Positions 16,584 to 25,175 of a stretch of 64,000 bases of DNA are shown here, one piece after another; position 1 is the stretch's first letter, and each line of letters opens with the position of its first letter. Source of the stretch: Aurantimicrobium photophilum (GTDB lineage: Bacteria; Actinomycetota; Actinomycetes; Actinomycetales; Microbacteriaceae); NCBI RefSeq assembly GCF_003194085.1, contig NZ_CP023994.1:1612001-1676000 (forward strand). Direction: 5' to 3'. Under the pieces are notes generated by a model, which had not been told where the DNA came from, did not search any database, and was given only the letters and a program-made list of their open reading frames with translations. The translations under genes and the position numbers were made by a program.

Positions 16584-17558
16584 GTGCACCCACCTCTATC
16601 TGAGCTTCTCGCCACCGCCCACGTGGTCTCACTTCCCCTTGCGGTGAAGTTCCGGGGCATCTGGTCCAGAGAGATCATGCTGTTCCAAGGACTTGAGGGC
16701 TGGACCGAATTCAGTCCGTTCGTGGAATACAACGATGACGAGGCCGTGCACTGGCTTCGTGCTGCGATTGAGTTTGGCTGGCAGCCTCTGCCGAAGCTGC
16801 ATCGCGACGAAATCAAGGTCAACGCCACCGTTCCTGCTGTTGCCCCAGATCAGGTAGCCGAAGTTCTTTCCCACTTTGATGGCTGTCGCACCGCCAAGGT
16901 GAAGGTGGGCGAACCCGGTCAGCTTCTCAGCGAGGACGTCGAGCGTGTGCGCGAAGTGCGCAGGATCCTGGGCCCTGAGGGCCGCATTCGCGTGGATGCC
17001 AACGCCGCCTGGAATGTAGACGAGGCAGAGCATGCCTTCCATGCCCTGGCTGAGTTCGATCTCGAATACGTCGAGCAGCCCTGCGCTTCACTCGAAGAAC
17101 TCGCAGAGCTGCGTGAACGCACTCACTACATGGACGTGCTGATCGCTGCCGATGAGAGTATTCGTAAAGCAGAAGATCCTCGAGCAGTTGCACAAGCCGT
17201 TGCGGCAGATGTGTTGGTGCTCAAAGCACAGCCCTTGGGTGGCATCTCGAAAATTGTGGAGCTTTCTGAAGAAGTAACCCTGCCCATCGTGCTCTCCAGT
17301 GCCCTGGAATCTTCCGTGGGCATTGCCATGGGTCTCTATGCCGCAGCTGCGGTGAAAGTGCTCGACTACGACTGCGGCTTAGGAACAGCATCCCTGTTAG
17401 CCGGTGACGTCACTGAGGCACCTATGGTGGCCCAGGGGGGCTCTATTGCCGTGCAGCGTCCTGCGGTCAGTGAAGACTTGCTCGAGCGCTTCGCAGCCAG
17501 CTCTGACACCACTGCGTGGTGGCTGGAGCGGCTGGAGCGCTGCTACAACCTGCTCTAA
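16584..17558 (+). CDS. menC: O-succinylbenzoate synthase
   Basis: A 324-residue enolase-superfamily enzyme that dehydrates SHCHC to O-succinylbenzoate. Catalytic pattern: TAKVKVG (KxK lysines), VDANAAW (metal Asp), EYVEQPC (metal Glu), AADESI (metal Asp) and LKAQPLGG (second catalytic Lys). The length agrees with MenC (about 320). GTG start, divergent from menB, and ending 3 nt before the convergent ccsB gene. Confidence 0.94.
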   Translation: MHPPLSELLATAHVVSLPLAVKFRGIWSREIMLFQGLEGWTEFSPFVEYNDDEAVHWLRAAIEFGWQPLPKLHRDEIKVNATVPAVAPDQVAEVLSHFDGCRTAKVKVGEPGQLLSEDVERVREVRRILGPEGRIRVDANAAWNVDEAEHAFHALAEFDLEYVEQPCASLEELAELRERTHYMDVLIAADESIRKAEDPRAVAQAVAADVLVLKAQPLGGISKIVELSEEVTLPIVLSSALESSVGIAMGLYAAAAVKVLDYDCGLGTASLLAGDVTEAPMVAQGGSIAVQRPAVSEDLLERFAASSDTTAWWLERLERCYNLL

Positions 17559-17561
17559 GGC

Positions 17562-18479
17562 TTAGAGGCCTGAGTAAGCGTGCAGGCCCTTGAAGAAGAT
17601 GTTCACCACTGTGAAGTTGAACATCACCGCGGCAAAGCCCACCATGGCTAGCCATGCAGAACGGCTACCACGCCATCCACGGGTGGAGCGGGCGTGGATG
17701 TAACCGGCATAGATGGTCCAGATAATGAAGGTCCAGACTTCCTTGGTGTCCCAACCCCAGTAACGACCCCAGGCCTTTTCTGCCCAGATGGCGCCGGCGA
17801 TGAGGGTGAAGGTCCAGAGCACGAAACCGATGATGATCAGACGGTAAGCAAAGTTCTCCAGCTGCACAGAGTCAGGAAGTCTCGTCAGGAAAGCCAAACG
17901 TGTCTTCTCGCCCGCAGCAACAGCACTCTCTCGCTTGCCTTGAAGAAGCTGCATCAAGGAGAGTGCGAAGCCCAGGGCGAAGAAGCCCGTGGCAAGAGTT
18001 GCCACGAAGACGTGGATAACGAGCCAGTAGGACTGAAGCGCAGGTGGGAGTGGAGCGATCTCGACGTAATAGCGAGTGGCTGCAAGACCCAGCAGTAGCA
18101 GAACCAGACCTGTAACAAAGGAACCCAGGAACTTTATGTCCCATTTCAGGTTCACAAGAAGGAAGACGCCCACAATTACGAGGGTTCCCGTCATGGCGAA
18201 CTCATACATGTTTGCCCAGGGAACTCGGGAAGCGGCAAGACCGCGCATCACTGTGGCAGCAAGTTGCAACAAGAAACCAATGACGGTCAGTGCCATCGCA
18301 ACGCGAGCAAGCTTGCGTCGTTCGGGCACAACGGCGACCTTCTTTGCCTCGCCAACGGCTGCTGAATCGTCACTGGCACCTTTAGCAAGGTCAAGAGTGA
18401 ACAGCACAAACGCGATGGCGTAGATTGCCATGGCCGAATAGAGGGCAAGAACGGAGTACTGCGAGAGGGTGTCAGTCAC
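17562..18479 (-). CDS. ccsB: Cytochrome c biogenesis protein CcsB (ResC-like)
   Basis: A 305-residue membrane protein with about 8 helices and the tryptophan-rich heme-handling segment WAEKAWGRYWGWDTKEVW near residue 240. Conserved His residues flank it (QSYWLVIHVFVATLATG; GYIHARSTRGWRG). With ResB it forms the system II heme exporter and lyase that attaches heme to apocytochrome c outside the membrane. Its start overlaps the end of resB by 8 nt. Confidence 0.94.
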   Translation of the reverse strand: MTDTLSQYSVLALYSAMAIYAIAFVLFTLDLAKGASDDSAAVGEAKKVAVVPERRKLARVAMALTVIGFLLQLAATVMRGLAASRVPWANMYEFAMTGTLVIVGVFLLVNLKWDIKFLGSFVTGLVLLLLGLAATRYYVEIAPLPPALQSYWLVIHVFVATLATGFFALGFALSLMQLLQGKRESAVAAGEKTRLAFLTRLPDSVQLENFAYRLIIIGFVLWTFTLIAGAIWAEKAWGRYWGWDTKEVWTFIIWTIYAGYIHARSTRGWRGSRSAWLAMVGFAAVMFNFTVVNIFFKGLHAYSGL

Positions 18480-20109
18480 GGGTCAATCCTAAGGCTCGTT
18501 CGAGCTTGTCTTTCAGGGCAGCAACGGCGCCCTCAAGCGTTGGGTCATCACCACGGGCAAGACCAGCGCATTCCGCTGTAACCGAACCGTCTGAGTTTTC
18601 AGTGACCGAAACCCACATACGGCGGCGAGGGATAAAGAGCGAGATCAAGAGACCACCCAATGCCGCGAGGGAGAAGAAGAGAACCCACCCTTGCGTGGGA
18701 TCACGGTGAATTTCGAGTGAGACGAAACGCTTCACACCGTCAAAGGTCACCGTACCCAAACCATTGGGAAGTTCGACGGTGTCACCGATTTTGAACTCGA
18801 GCGACTTCTGAGGCGCTTTGCGTCCTGCGAGTTTGGTCATGTCCTCGGTATCGAGGGCATAGACCGAACGAGGAATTCCTTCATCGACACCAAGATCCCC
18901 GGAATACACATCCAAAGTGAGGCGAGGGTCAATCAAGTCTGGATACATCGAGAAAAAGGCGCCGCTGTGGCCTGCGCTCACGGTGGGATAGAAGAAACCA
19001 ATCAAACCAACTTGTTCAGCCAAGCCGTCAGGAAGTTTGATCACACCCAGAGAGGTGAGGTTCATATCCTGAGGCAGAAAGTTCACGGAGTCCGTAAAGA
19101 CGACATTGCCTTCAGGGTCACGAACCGTCACCGTGGGGGCATAGCCATGGCCAAGGAGATAGACATCGGTGCCGGCAATGCGCAAAGGCTCGTTGACCTT
19201 GATGGTCTGCTTCTGAGGTTCTTCACCCTTAATTTGCGTGGTCACCTCAGCGGTGAAATCCACAGGCTGACCAATCGCGTTGGAGTTTTGCTCTTCATAC
19301 ACAGCAGTGAACTTGTCCAACTGAATTGTGTAAGGAGGAAGCGAGGCTGAGTTGAAGAAGCGTCCTGGGTTGAACGAGTCAAAGGCAATCAGTGAGTTAG
19401 TGAAGGCTTGGCCCTCATAAAAAGCGCGCTGACCGGCAAAGCCAAAGCCACCACCAAAGCCCACGGCAATGAGAACACCGACCAGGGCAAAGTGGAAGAT
19501 GAGGTTTCCGGTCTCGCGCATGTATCCGCGCTCTGCAGAGACCGTAATTGCAGCTTCGGTCTTGAGCTTGCCCTTGCCTCCGGCAGCACGGTCATAGCGA
19601 GCGACGCGGTAACGGTCTGACTTGAGAACCTTGCGTGCTGCTTCGAGTACTTCTTCTGCGCTCTTGCCCGAGATAGTGAGCTTGGCATACGCAGGCAGGC
19701 GAACCAGGTTCGCAGGAGTAACAGGAGGCTGAGCACGCAATGCTTCGATGTGGTGCTTAGTGCGGGGAAGCACGCACCCAATCAGGGAAACAAACAGCAA
19801 CAGATAGATGGCCGAGAACCACGCCGAGGAATACACATCGAACATCTGGAACTGATCCAGTATCGGTGCGGTGTCCTTGTGGTCGACGAAGTATTGGCTC
19901 ACACCGTTGGGGTCTGAGCTGCGCTGTGGAACAAGAGAGCCAGGAACAGCAGCGATAGCCAGCAGCAACAGAAGGAGTAGCGCGGTGCGCATGCTGGTGA
20001 GCTGACGCCAGAACCAGCGCAGCCAGCCCACAACACCAAGGTTGGGGTTCATAATCTTGGCGTCGACGTCAACAGGTTTCGAATCAATGTGATCAGAGGG
20101 TCGGGACAA
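18472..20109 (-). CDS. resB: Cytochrome c biogenesis protein ResB
   Basis: A 545-residue protein with membrane helices near residues 36-55, 92-112, 200-222 and a last one near 478-497. A large extracytoplasmic domain lies before the last helix. N-terminal sequence WLRWFWRQLTSMRTALLLLLLLA and the GNLIFHFALVGVLIAVGFG helix are typical of ResB/Ccs1. It is the system II partner of CcsB. The 17-nt overlap with ccdA and 8-nt overlap with ccsB show one operon. Confidence 0.94.
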   Translation of the reverse strand: MSRPSDHIDSKPVDVDAKIMNPNLGVVGWLRWFWRQLTSMRTALLLLLLLAIAAVPGSLVPQRSSDPNGVSQYFVDHKDTAPILDQFQMFDVYSSAWFSAIYLLLFVSLIGCVLPRTKHHIEALRAQPPVTPANLVRLPAYAKLTISGKSAEEVLEAARKVLKSDRYRVARYDRAAGGKGKLKTEAAITVSAERGYMRETGNLIFHFALVGVLIAVGFGGGFGFAGQRAFYEGQAFTNSLIAFDSFNPGRFFNSASLPPYTIQLDKFTAVYEEQNSNAIGQPVDFTAEVTTQIKGEEPQKQTIKVNEPLRIAGTDVYLLGHGYAPTVTVRDPEGNVVFTDSVNFLPQDMNLTSLGVIKLPDGLAEQVGLIGFFYPTVSAGHSGAFFSMYPDLIDPRLTLDVYSGDLGVDEGIPRSVYALDTEDMTKLAGRKAPQKSLEFKIGDTVELPNGLGTVTFDGVKRFVSLEIHRDPTQGWVLFFSLAALGGLLISLFIPRRRMWVSVTENSDGSVTAECAGLARGDDPTLEGAVAALKDKLERALGLTRD

Positions 20110-20845
20110 AGTTATTGATCACCGCCTGTAGTTGATAGATCCATGCAGTCCACAATCCCGTCACCATGAGCACACCCATGACGATCAGCAGAACTCCACC
20201 GAAGATGTTGATGGCTCGAATATGACGCTTGAGGAAAGCGACTGAGCCTGTTGCCCAGCCTAAGCCCAGAGCAAGAAGGACGAAGGGGATACCCAAACCG
20301 AGGCAGTAAGCAAAGCCGAGCAGCGCACCGCGCCAGGGCGAGGCAGCATCAATACTCAGCGACAAGATGGCGGTCAGCGTGGGACCCATGCATGGGGTCC
20401 AACCCAAACCAAAAACAATGCCCAGCAAGGGAGCGCCGGCGAGGCCCCTGGCTGGGGAAATCTTGAGCTTGGCGGTGCGTTGAAAGAAACCGAACTGTCC
20501 AATAAAGATAAAGCCCATGGCAATCACAACGAAGCCCAAGATGACCGTGATGAGTTCTTGCCATTGGATCAACCAGGCACCGATGGCTCCAAAGGCGGCG
20601 CCATAGAGAACAAAGACAAGAGAGAAACCGGCAATAAACAGCGAGACGCCGGCAACCATGCGACGAATGTTCCTGCGACGACCCTGCTTATCTGTTGCTG
20701 GTTGAGTCACTCCACTGACATAGGCAAGGTAGCCGGGAACAAGCGGGAGAACACAGGGTGAGGCAAAGGAGATGAGTCCGGCTAGCAACGCCAACGGGAT
20801 GGCGACAAGAAGCTGCCCGCTGTAAACCAGCTCACCCACGTTCAT
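20093..20845 (-). CDS. ccdA: Thiol:disulfide interchange membrane protein CcdA
   Basis: A 250-residue, six-helix membrane protein that carries reducing power to the outside for apocytochrome c. The two redox cysteines are in FASPCVLPLVPGYLAYVSG (helix 1) and GLGWTPCMGPTLTAIL (helix 4), each in the usual proline-rich setting. It lies between the TlpA-like lipoprotein and resB. Confidence 0.94.
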   Translation of the reverse strand: MNVGELVYSGQLLVAIPLALLAGLISFASPCVLPLVPGYLAYVSGVTQPATDKQGRRRNIRRMVAGVSLFIAGFSLVFVLYGAAFGAIGAWLIQWQELITVILGFVVIAMGFIFIGQFGFFQRTAKLKISPARGLAGAPLLGIVFGLGWTPCMGPTLTAILSLSIDAASPWRGALLGFAYCLGLGIPFVLLALGLGWATGSVAFLKRHIRAINIFGGVLLIVMGVLMVTGLWTAWIYQLQAVINNFVPTL

Positions 20846-21448
20846 TTACTGAGCGCTCGATTCCGCGGAGATGTCATTGATCAACGTAGAAAGAATGGAC
20901 GGGTCTGTGAGTTGACCCAAGATGCGGGCCGCGACTCTGCCTTGGGCATCCAAGACCAACGTGGTGGGAACAGCATTGGGGGGAACCTGAGCAGCAAAGG
21001 CAAGCTGCGCCTGACCGTCTTGGTCAATGATGCTCTGGTAGGTGATGCCAAAACGTTTGTTGAAGCTGTCGATGGTGGCAGCCTGATCACGCACGTTCAC
21101 CCCGAGGAAGTTCACACCCTGTGGTGACATCTCGTTGTAGACCTGCTCCAGATCTGGTGCCTCAGCACGGCAAGGAGCACAGCCCGCGTACCAGAAATTG
21201 ACCACAAGAACATTGCCCAGATAGTCAGCAGAAGAAACTTTTTCGCCAGTCTCTGTCGTTCCCGAGAACGTAATCACGTCACCACGGTTGTCGAGCGTGA
21301 TCTCGGTGATGGAGCCATCACCAGCGATGTAGTTCTTGTTGGAACCTTCTCGGTATTGCTCAGCTAGAGGATCACTAGAACATCCAGACAGGCCCAGTGC
21401 AAGGACGGCAGCACCAGCAACAAGAAGCGTGGTTAGTTTCTTCCTCAT
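20846..21448 (-). CDS. TlpA/ResA-like thioredoxin lipoprotein
   Basis: A 200-residue extracytoplasmic thioredoxin-fold protein. The N-terminus is a lipoprotein signal peptide (MRKKLTTLLVAGAAVLALGLSGC; lipobox LSGC, lipidated Cys about residue 23). The active site is NFWYAGCAPCRAEAP (CAPC). It also has a cis-Pro in VPPNAVPTTLVLD. It probably keeps apocytochrome c thiols reduced, using electrons from CcdA. Its stop abuts the ccdA start and its start overlaps the histidine phosphatase gene by 4 nt. Confidence 0.93.
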   Translation of the reverse strand: MRKKLTTLLVAGAAVLALGLSGCSSDPLAEQYREGSNKNYIAGDGSITEITLDNRGDVITFSGTTETGEKVSSADYLGNVLVVNFWYAGCAPCRAEAPDLEQVYNEMSPQGVNFLGVNVRDQAATIDSFNKRFGITYQSIIDQDGQAQLAFAAQVPPNAVPTTLVLDAQGRVAARILGQLTDPSILSTLINDISAESSAQ

Positions 21449-22104
21449 ACTGCGCCCACATCCAATGCGGTGGCAGTTAGTTCAGCAGCTGGCTCAACAT
21501 AGCCCACCTCAACAAAGCCGAGCTCGGGCTTCATCGGGTCAATCAGTTCCAAGGTGGTAATGCTGGAAAGGGTGCAGCGGCGAGCGCGCGGATCATGGAA
21601 TAAGTTCTTGCCGTTGACGTCACGGTGAACCATCCAGATGGGGAGTTGGTGGCTGACGATGACAACGTCACCACCGGGTACCGAGGTGGCGGCATCAATC
21701 ATTGCTTCGCGCATACGAGAGGCAATGGATTGGTAAGGCTCACCCCAGCTGGGACGGAAGGGGTTCACCAGGTATTTCCAGTTACCAGAATCCTTGAGTG
21801 CGGAGTCGGCACCGCGCATGCGCTTTCCCTCAAATGCATTGGTGGGTTCAATAACCCGTTCATCAATATCGATAGGCAACGCAAGCGCCTGAGAAACCGG
21901 TGCTGCGGATTCTTGTGTGCGCTGGAGGGGGGAAGCAATCAGGCGTGAATAAGCGCGGCCACGACCGGCTAAATCTGCTGCAGCAAGAGCTGCCATCTGG
22001 TGGCCAGCCTCGGAGAGACCGTATTCAGGCAAGCGGCCATACAGCACCCTGTTCGGGTTGAAAACCTCGCCGTGACGGACGAGGTGAAGCTGAGTGGCGA
22101 CCAT
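21445..22104 (-). CDS. Histidine phosphatase family protein
   Basis: A 219-residue protein with the phosphohistidine signature HLVRHGEVFNPNRVLYGRLPEYGLSEAGH at the N-terminus and the second His in VVIVSHQLPIW. Acts on an unknown phosphorylated substrate. Such genes often head actinobacterial cytochrome c maturation operons. The ATG at 22104 is chosen because TAGACT lies 7 nt upstream; the open frame beyond it is not protein-like. Confidence 0.9.
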   Translation of the reverse strand: MVATQLHLVRHGEVFNPNRVLYGRLPEYGLSEAGHQMAALAAADLAGRGRAYSRLIASPLQRTQESAAPVSQALALPIDIDERVIEPTNAFEGKRMRGADSALKDSGNWKYLVNPFRPSWGEPYQSIASRMREAMIDAATSVPGGDVVIVSHQLPIWMVHRDVNGKNLFHDPRARRCTLSSITTLELIDPMKPELGFVEVGYVEPAAELTATALDVGAV

Positions 22105-22111
22105 GATTCTA

Positions 22112-22117
22112 AGTCTA
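22112..22117 (-). promoter_or_regulatory. -10 box of a leaderless promoter for the cytochrome c maturation operon
   Basis: Minus-strand TAGACT, 7 nt before the ATG at 22104. It would drive the five-gene operon down to ccsB. Confidence 0.55.
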
Positions 22118-22155
22118 CGGTTGCCGTTCCGGTGAATTCGCCGAGAGTGGGCAAG

Positions 22156-22161
22156 TAAACT
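22156..22161 (+). promoter_or_regulatory. -10 box of a leaderless promoter for aspS
   Basis: TAAACT, 8 nt before the GTG at 22170. Confidence 0.55.
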
Positions 22162-22169
22162 CTTACCTT

Positions 22170-23480
22170 GTGACTGAACGCATCGTAATTGAGAACCTGG
22201 CAACCATTCCCGAGGGCAACGTAACCGTGGCCGGATGGGTAGATAAGGTCCGTGACCAGAAGAAGGTGCAGTTCGTTGTGCTCCGTGACGAGAGTGGCGC
22301 AGCTCAGCTGGTTCACCCTCGTGCTGAAGAGTCTGACCCTATTGCGGACATCATCTCGGGTCTTGCTACCGGAACCTTCATTCGCGTCACTGGTGAACTC
22401 AAGCTCGACGAGCGCGTGAAGCTTGGCGGTCTTGAAATCAAGATTGCGGATATCGAGGTAGTCACCGCAGCTAACCCTGAGACCCCTATTGCTGCCGACT
22501 CAGGCATCGACAAGCGCCTGGACTGGCGCTTCCTCGACCTGCGTGAAGCACGTAACAACCTCATCTTCCGCGCACAGACCACTCTTGAGCACGCTATGCG
22601 TACCTACTGGATTGAGCGCGACTTCATCGAGCTGCACACCCCCAAGCTCATGGCAAGCGCCAGCGAATCCAACGCAGAACTCTTCGAGGTTGAATACTTC
22701 GAAGGCAAGGCATACCTCGCGCAGTCGCCGCAGTTCTTCAAGCAGATGGCGCAGTCCGCTGGCTTTGGCAAGATCTTCGAGATCGGCCCCGTCTTCCGCG
22801 CAGACCCTTCCTTCACTTCTCGTCACGCCACCGAGTTCATCTCGGTTGACGCTGAGATCAGCTGGATCGACAGCCACGAAGACGTCATGAAGATGCAGGA
22901 AGAGCTTCTCGTTGCCGCCATTAGCGCGGTCAGGGAAAAGCACGGCGAGGAAATCAAGGAACTGTTCGACGTGGACGTCGTCGTTCCCACCATTCCTTTC
23001 CCCAGAATTCCTCTGGCTGAAGCCAAGAAGATTGTTGCTGAGCGTGGCTATGAAGTACCTCGCAAAGATGACGACATGGACCCCGAGGGTGAGCGCCAGA
23101 TTGCTGCGTATGTTGCAGAAAAGTATGGCCACGAGTTCGTCTTCTTGACCGACTACGCCACCAGCATTCGTCCGTTCTATCACATGCGTAATGCAGACGA
23201 TCAGACCATCACCAACAGCTACGATCTGATCTGGCGCGGCACTGAGATCACCACCGGTGCTCAGCGTGAACACCGCATCGACATTCTCGAAGCACAGGCA
23301 CGCGAGAAGGGTCTTGACCCCACCGAGCTCGAGTTCTACCTCGACTTCTTCCGCTACGGGGTTCCACCCCACGGTGGATTCGGTATGGGCCTGTCCCGCG
23401 TAATGATGCTCATGCTGCACCAGCCCAACCTGCGAGAGGTCACCTACCTCTTCCGCGGACCCAACCGTCTGACCCCGTAG
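22170..23480 (+). CDS. aspS: Aspartyl-tRNA synthetase, archaeal-type (probably non-discriminating)
   Basis: A 436-residue class II synthetase. The N-terminal OB-fold anticodon domain (VTVAGWVDKVRDQKKVQFVVLRD) is followed by the catalytic core with FIELHTPKL (motif 1), EIGPVFRADPSFTSRHATEF (motif 2) and GGFGMGLSRVMML (motif 3). It lacks the GAD insertion of the bacterial enzyme (about 590 residues), so it is of archaeal type. Such enzymes often also charge tRNA-Asn, needing GatCAB to finish Asn-tRNA. That is an inference here. Confidence 0.94.
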   Translation: MTERIVIENLATIPEGNVTVAGWVDKVRDQKKVQFVVLRDESGAAQLVHPRAEESDPIADIISGLATGTFIRVTGELKLDERVKLGGLEIKIADIEVVTAANPETPIAADSGIDKRLDWRFLDLREARNNLIFRAQTTLEHAMRTYWIERDFIELHTPKLMASASESNAELFEVEYFEGKAYLAQSPQFFKQMAQSAGFGKIFEIGPVFRADPSFTSRHATEFISVDAEISWIDSHEDVMKMQEELLVAAISAVREKHGEEIKELFDVDVVVPTIPFPRIPLAEAKKIVAERGYEVPRKDDDMDPEGERQIAAYVAEKYGHEFVFLTDYATSIRPFYHMRNADDQTITNSYDLIWRGTEITTGAQREHRIDILEAQAREKGLDPTELEFYLDFFRYGVPPHGGFGMGLSRVMMLMLHQPNLREVTYLFRGPNRLTP

Positions 23481-23497
23481 TCAGCTCAGCTTCAACG

Positions 23498-23531
23498 ACA
23501 AACGCCTCCGAATCTCGGAGGCGTTTGTAAT
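23498..23531 (+). terminator. Terminator after aspS
   Basis: A perfect 13-bp stem (arms 23498-23510 and 23516-23528) with a 5-nt loop. The T-tract is short. It lies between two convergent genes. Confidence 0.8.
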
Positions 23532-23544
23532 TTACGGTCGTGGT

Positions 23545-23805
23545 TTAGATTGCACCTAGCTGAGTGAGCTTGGCGTGAAGTTCACTATCTGCAGGTTCAA
23601 CCTGGAATGCGCCATCGGGGAAAGAGATAACGGGGATGTTCTTGCGTCCCGCAATTCCTTCAGCAATAGCTGCGGCCTCGGGCACTGCTTCGAGGTCGAC
23701 GTAGTCGTAGTCAACACCGAGAGTGTCGAGGAGCTTCTTTGAGCGGCGGCAGTCACCACACCACTCGGCTCCATACATCGTGATTTTGTCCTGTGGATTA
23801 CTCAT
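23545..23805 (-). CDS. Glutaredoxin-like protein (mycoredoxin type)
   Basis: An 86-residue thioredoxin-fold protein with redox motif EWCGDCRRSKKLLD (CGDC) at residues 16-19 and the cis-Pro region NIPVISFPDG. This resembles actinobacterial mycoredoxin-like glutaredoxins, which reduce mycothiol mixed disulfides. The partner thiol is not shown by sequence. ATG follows TAGGCT by 6 nt. Confidence 0.85.
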   Translation of the reverse strand: MSNPQDKITMYGAEWCGDCRRSKKLLDTLGVDYDYVDLEAVPEAAAIAEGIAGRKNIPVISFPDGAFQVEPADSELHAKLTQLGAI

Positions 23806-23811
23806 ACCTTT

Positions 23812-23817
23812 AGCCTA
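23812..23817 (-). promoter_or_regulatory. -10 box of a leaderless promoter for the glutaredoxin gene
   Basis: Minus-strand TAGGCT, 6 nt before the ATG at 23805. Confidence 0.5.
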
Positions 23818-23901
23818 ATCCTCGCTACGATTACGTGTTGGGATAAATTTCCCGCACAGGTTTCGGTTTTCACCGGTTCCACTTTTGAAAGGTTTATAAC
23901 T

Positions 23902-24285
23902 ATGGGCGACATGTCCTTCCTCACAATGTTCATCTGGGCATTTGTTTTCATTGCTTACCTGATGGTCCTCTTCTCGATCATTGGTGACCTCTTCCGCGAC
24001 CACAAAATGTCCGGTTGGGCTAAGGCAGCATGGATCTTCTTCCTCATCATCGGTTTCTGGATTACCGCTCTGATCTACCTCATCGTTCGCGGTGGCGGTA
24101 TGGCAGCACGCCAGCAGGCTGCTATGCAGGAAGCACAGGCACAGGCTGACGCTTACATCAAGCAGGTTGCAGGCGAGTCTTCTCACGCTGATGAGATCGC
24201 TAAGGCACAGGCACTCAAGGACTCTGGTGCATTGACCGCTGCAGAGTTCACCGCTTTGAAGAAGAAGATCCTCGCTTCGAAGTAG
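23902..24285 (+). CDS. PLDc_N plus SHOCT domain membrane protein
   Basis: A 127-residue protein. Two membrane helices (about residues 6-28 and 38-62) surround GDLFRDHKMSGWAKAAWIFFLIIGF, as in PLDc_N domains. An Ala/Gln-rich linker then leads to a C-terminal SHOCT-like helix pair (IAKAQALKDSGALTAAEFTALKKKIL). Function unknown; SHOCT domains often mediate oligomerisation. A GAAAGG ribosome binding site precedes the ATG. Confidence 0.85.
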   Translation: MGDMSFLTMFIWAFVFIAYLMVLFSIIGDLFRDHKMSGWAKAAWIFFLIIGFWITALIYLIVRGGGMAARQQAAMQEAQAQADAYIKQVAGESSHADEIAKAQALKDSGALTAAEFTALKKKILASK

Positions 24286-24298
24286 TCATTGAACAACA

Positions 24299-24328
24299 CG
24301 AAGGCCCCGGGTTATCCCGGGGCCTTCG
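24299..24328. terminator. Intrinsic terminator between convergent genes
   Basis: A perfect 13-bp GC-rich stem (24299-24311 with 24316-24328) and a TTAT loop. It can serve both strands. Confidence 0.85.
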
Positions 24329-24346
24329 TCGTTAACACTTGAGTTC

Positions 24347-24649
24347 TTAGAACTCGTAGTCGACTGCAGTGCGCTGCGCCGCATACTTCTTGATTACCTT
24401 GGCAGCCTCTTCGTGAGCAGGGTGTGCTGCATAGGCAGCAAGGCCATCGGGGTCATCGAAGGTGGAGTCCAGGACTACGTCGTAGTTGGCGCCCACGAAT
24501 AAAGCATTAGGGCGAACGGTGAGTGAGCGCAGCGTGGGAACAACTCCGTTGAGTCCTTCAAGTGCCACGCGCATCTCTTCTGCCTGAGCGAGCTTCTCTT
24601 CTGGAGCTTCGCTGGCCAACTTCCACATCACGATGTGACGAATACTCAT
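24347..24649 (-). CDS. Dabb-domain (stress-responsive A/B barrel) protein
   Basis: A 100-residue ferredoxin-like dimeric barrel protein starting MSIRHIVMWKL, with SLTVRPNALFVGANYDVVLDSTFDDPDGLAAYAAHPAHEE, the classic Dabb pattern. Function in bacteria is mostly unknown. It overlaps the upstream glutaredoxin-like gene by 4 nt. Confidence 0.88.
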   Translation of the reverse strand: MSIRHIVMWKLASEAPEEKLAQAEEMRVALEGLNGVVPTLRSLTVRPNALFVGANYDVVLDSTFDDPDGLAAYAAHPAHEEAAKVIKKYAAQRTAVDYEF

Positions 24650-24903
24650 GAGAGCTCCTTTAATGCTGTGGTGAGACGCTCAGGGTCGATGCGCCAGTAG
24701 TTGTGAACTTTGCCGTTAATCAACAGCACAGGGATTTGATCCCAATAGGAATCAAAGAGCTCTTTGTCGTCCTCGATACTGAGTTCCTCCACGGCAATGT
24801 TCTGCTCGGGAAGAGCCTTCACCACGGTGGCAACGACTGCTTCTGCGTCATCGCAGAGGTGGCAGCCTGGCTTACCAATCAGGGTGAGGGTGATCTCGGA
24901 CAC
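24646..24903 (-). CDS. Glutaredoxin family protein (DUF836)
   Basis: An 85-residue thioredoxin-fold protein with LIGKPGCHLCDDAEAVV (CHLC redox pair) and QIPVLLINGK (cis-Pro). DUF836 proteins are small cytoplasmic redox proteins of unknown partner. GTG start, 6 nt behind TAGTCT. Confidence 0.87.
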   Translation of the reverse strand: MSEITLTLIGKPGCHLCDDAEAVVATVVKALPEQNIAVEELSIEDDKELFDSYWDQIPVLLINGKVHNYWRIDPERLTTALKELS

Positions 24904-24909
24904 CCTTCC

Positions 24910-24915
24910 AGACTA
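24910..24915 (-). promoter_or_regulatory. -10 box of a leaderless promoter for the DUF836 gene
   Basis: Minus-strand TAGTCT, 6 nt before the GTG at 24903. Confidence 0.5.
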
Positions 24916-24942
24916 AGACACTGCTTCGTGCCAGAAGACAGC

Positions 24943-24971
24943 AAAAAGCGCCAGAGCTGATGCTCTGACGC
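24943..24971 (-). terminator. Intrinsic terminator after bS22
   Basis: On the minus strand a 10-bp stem (one G-T wobble) with an ATCA loop is followed by TTTTT. Confidence 0.85.
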
Positions 24972-24995
24972 CTTTATGCTGCAAGAAGTAGAGAC

Positions 24996-25094
24996 CTACT
25001 TCTTGTTACGACGCTGGTGGCGAGTCTTACGAAGCAACTTACGGTGCTTCTTCTTCGCCATACGCTTGCGGCGCTTCTTGATGACTGAACCCAC
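24996..25094 (-). CDS. 30S ribosomal protein bS22 (AURKAIP1/COX24 family)
   Basis: A very small gene of 33 codons including stop. GTG start with a GAGGT ribosome binding site. The 32-residue product begins MGSVIKKRRKRMAKKKHRK and ends RKTRHQRRNKK, almost entirely basic. This matches the AURKAIP1/COX24-like family, identified in mycobacterial ribosomes as bS22 near the decoding centre. It has its own terminator. Confidence 0.9.
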   Translation of the reverse strand: MGSVIKKRRKRMAKKKHRKLLRKTRHQRRNKK

Positions 25095-25175
25095 ACGAAC
25101 CTCACAAAAATTGGGCTAGATCGCGATGATTGCGATCAGTGACTGGCAAATAATGCCTCGTGGAAGTCTAGCGGA

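Noticed and set aside
22500-23420. A 306-codon minus-strand open frame opposite aspS
   Set aside because: Shadow of the highly conserved aspS coding strand.
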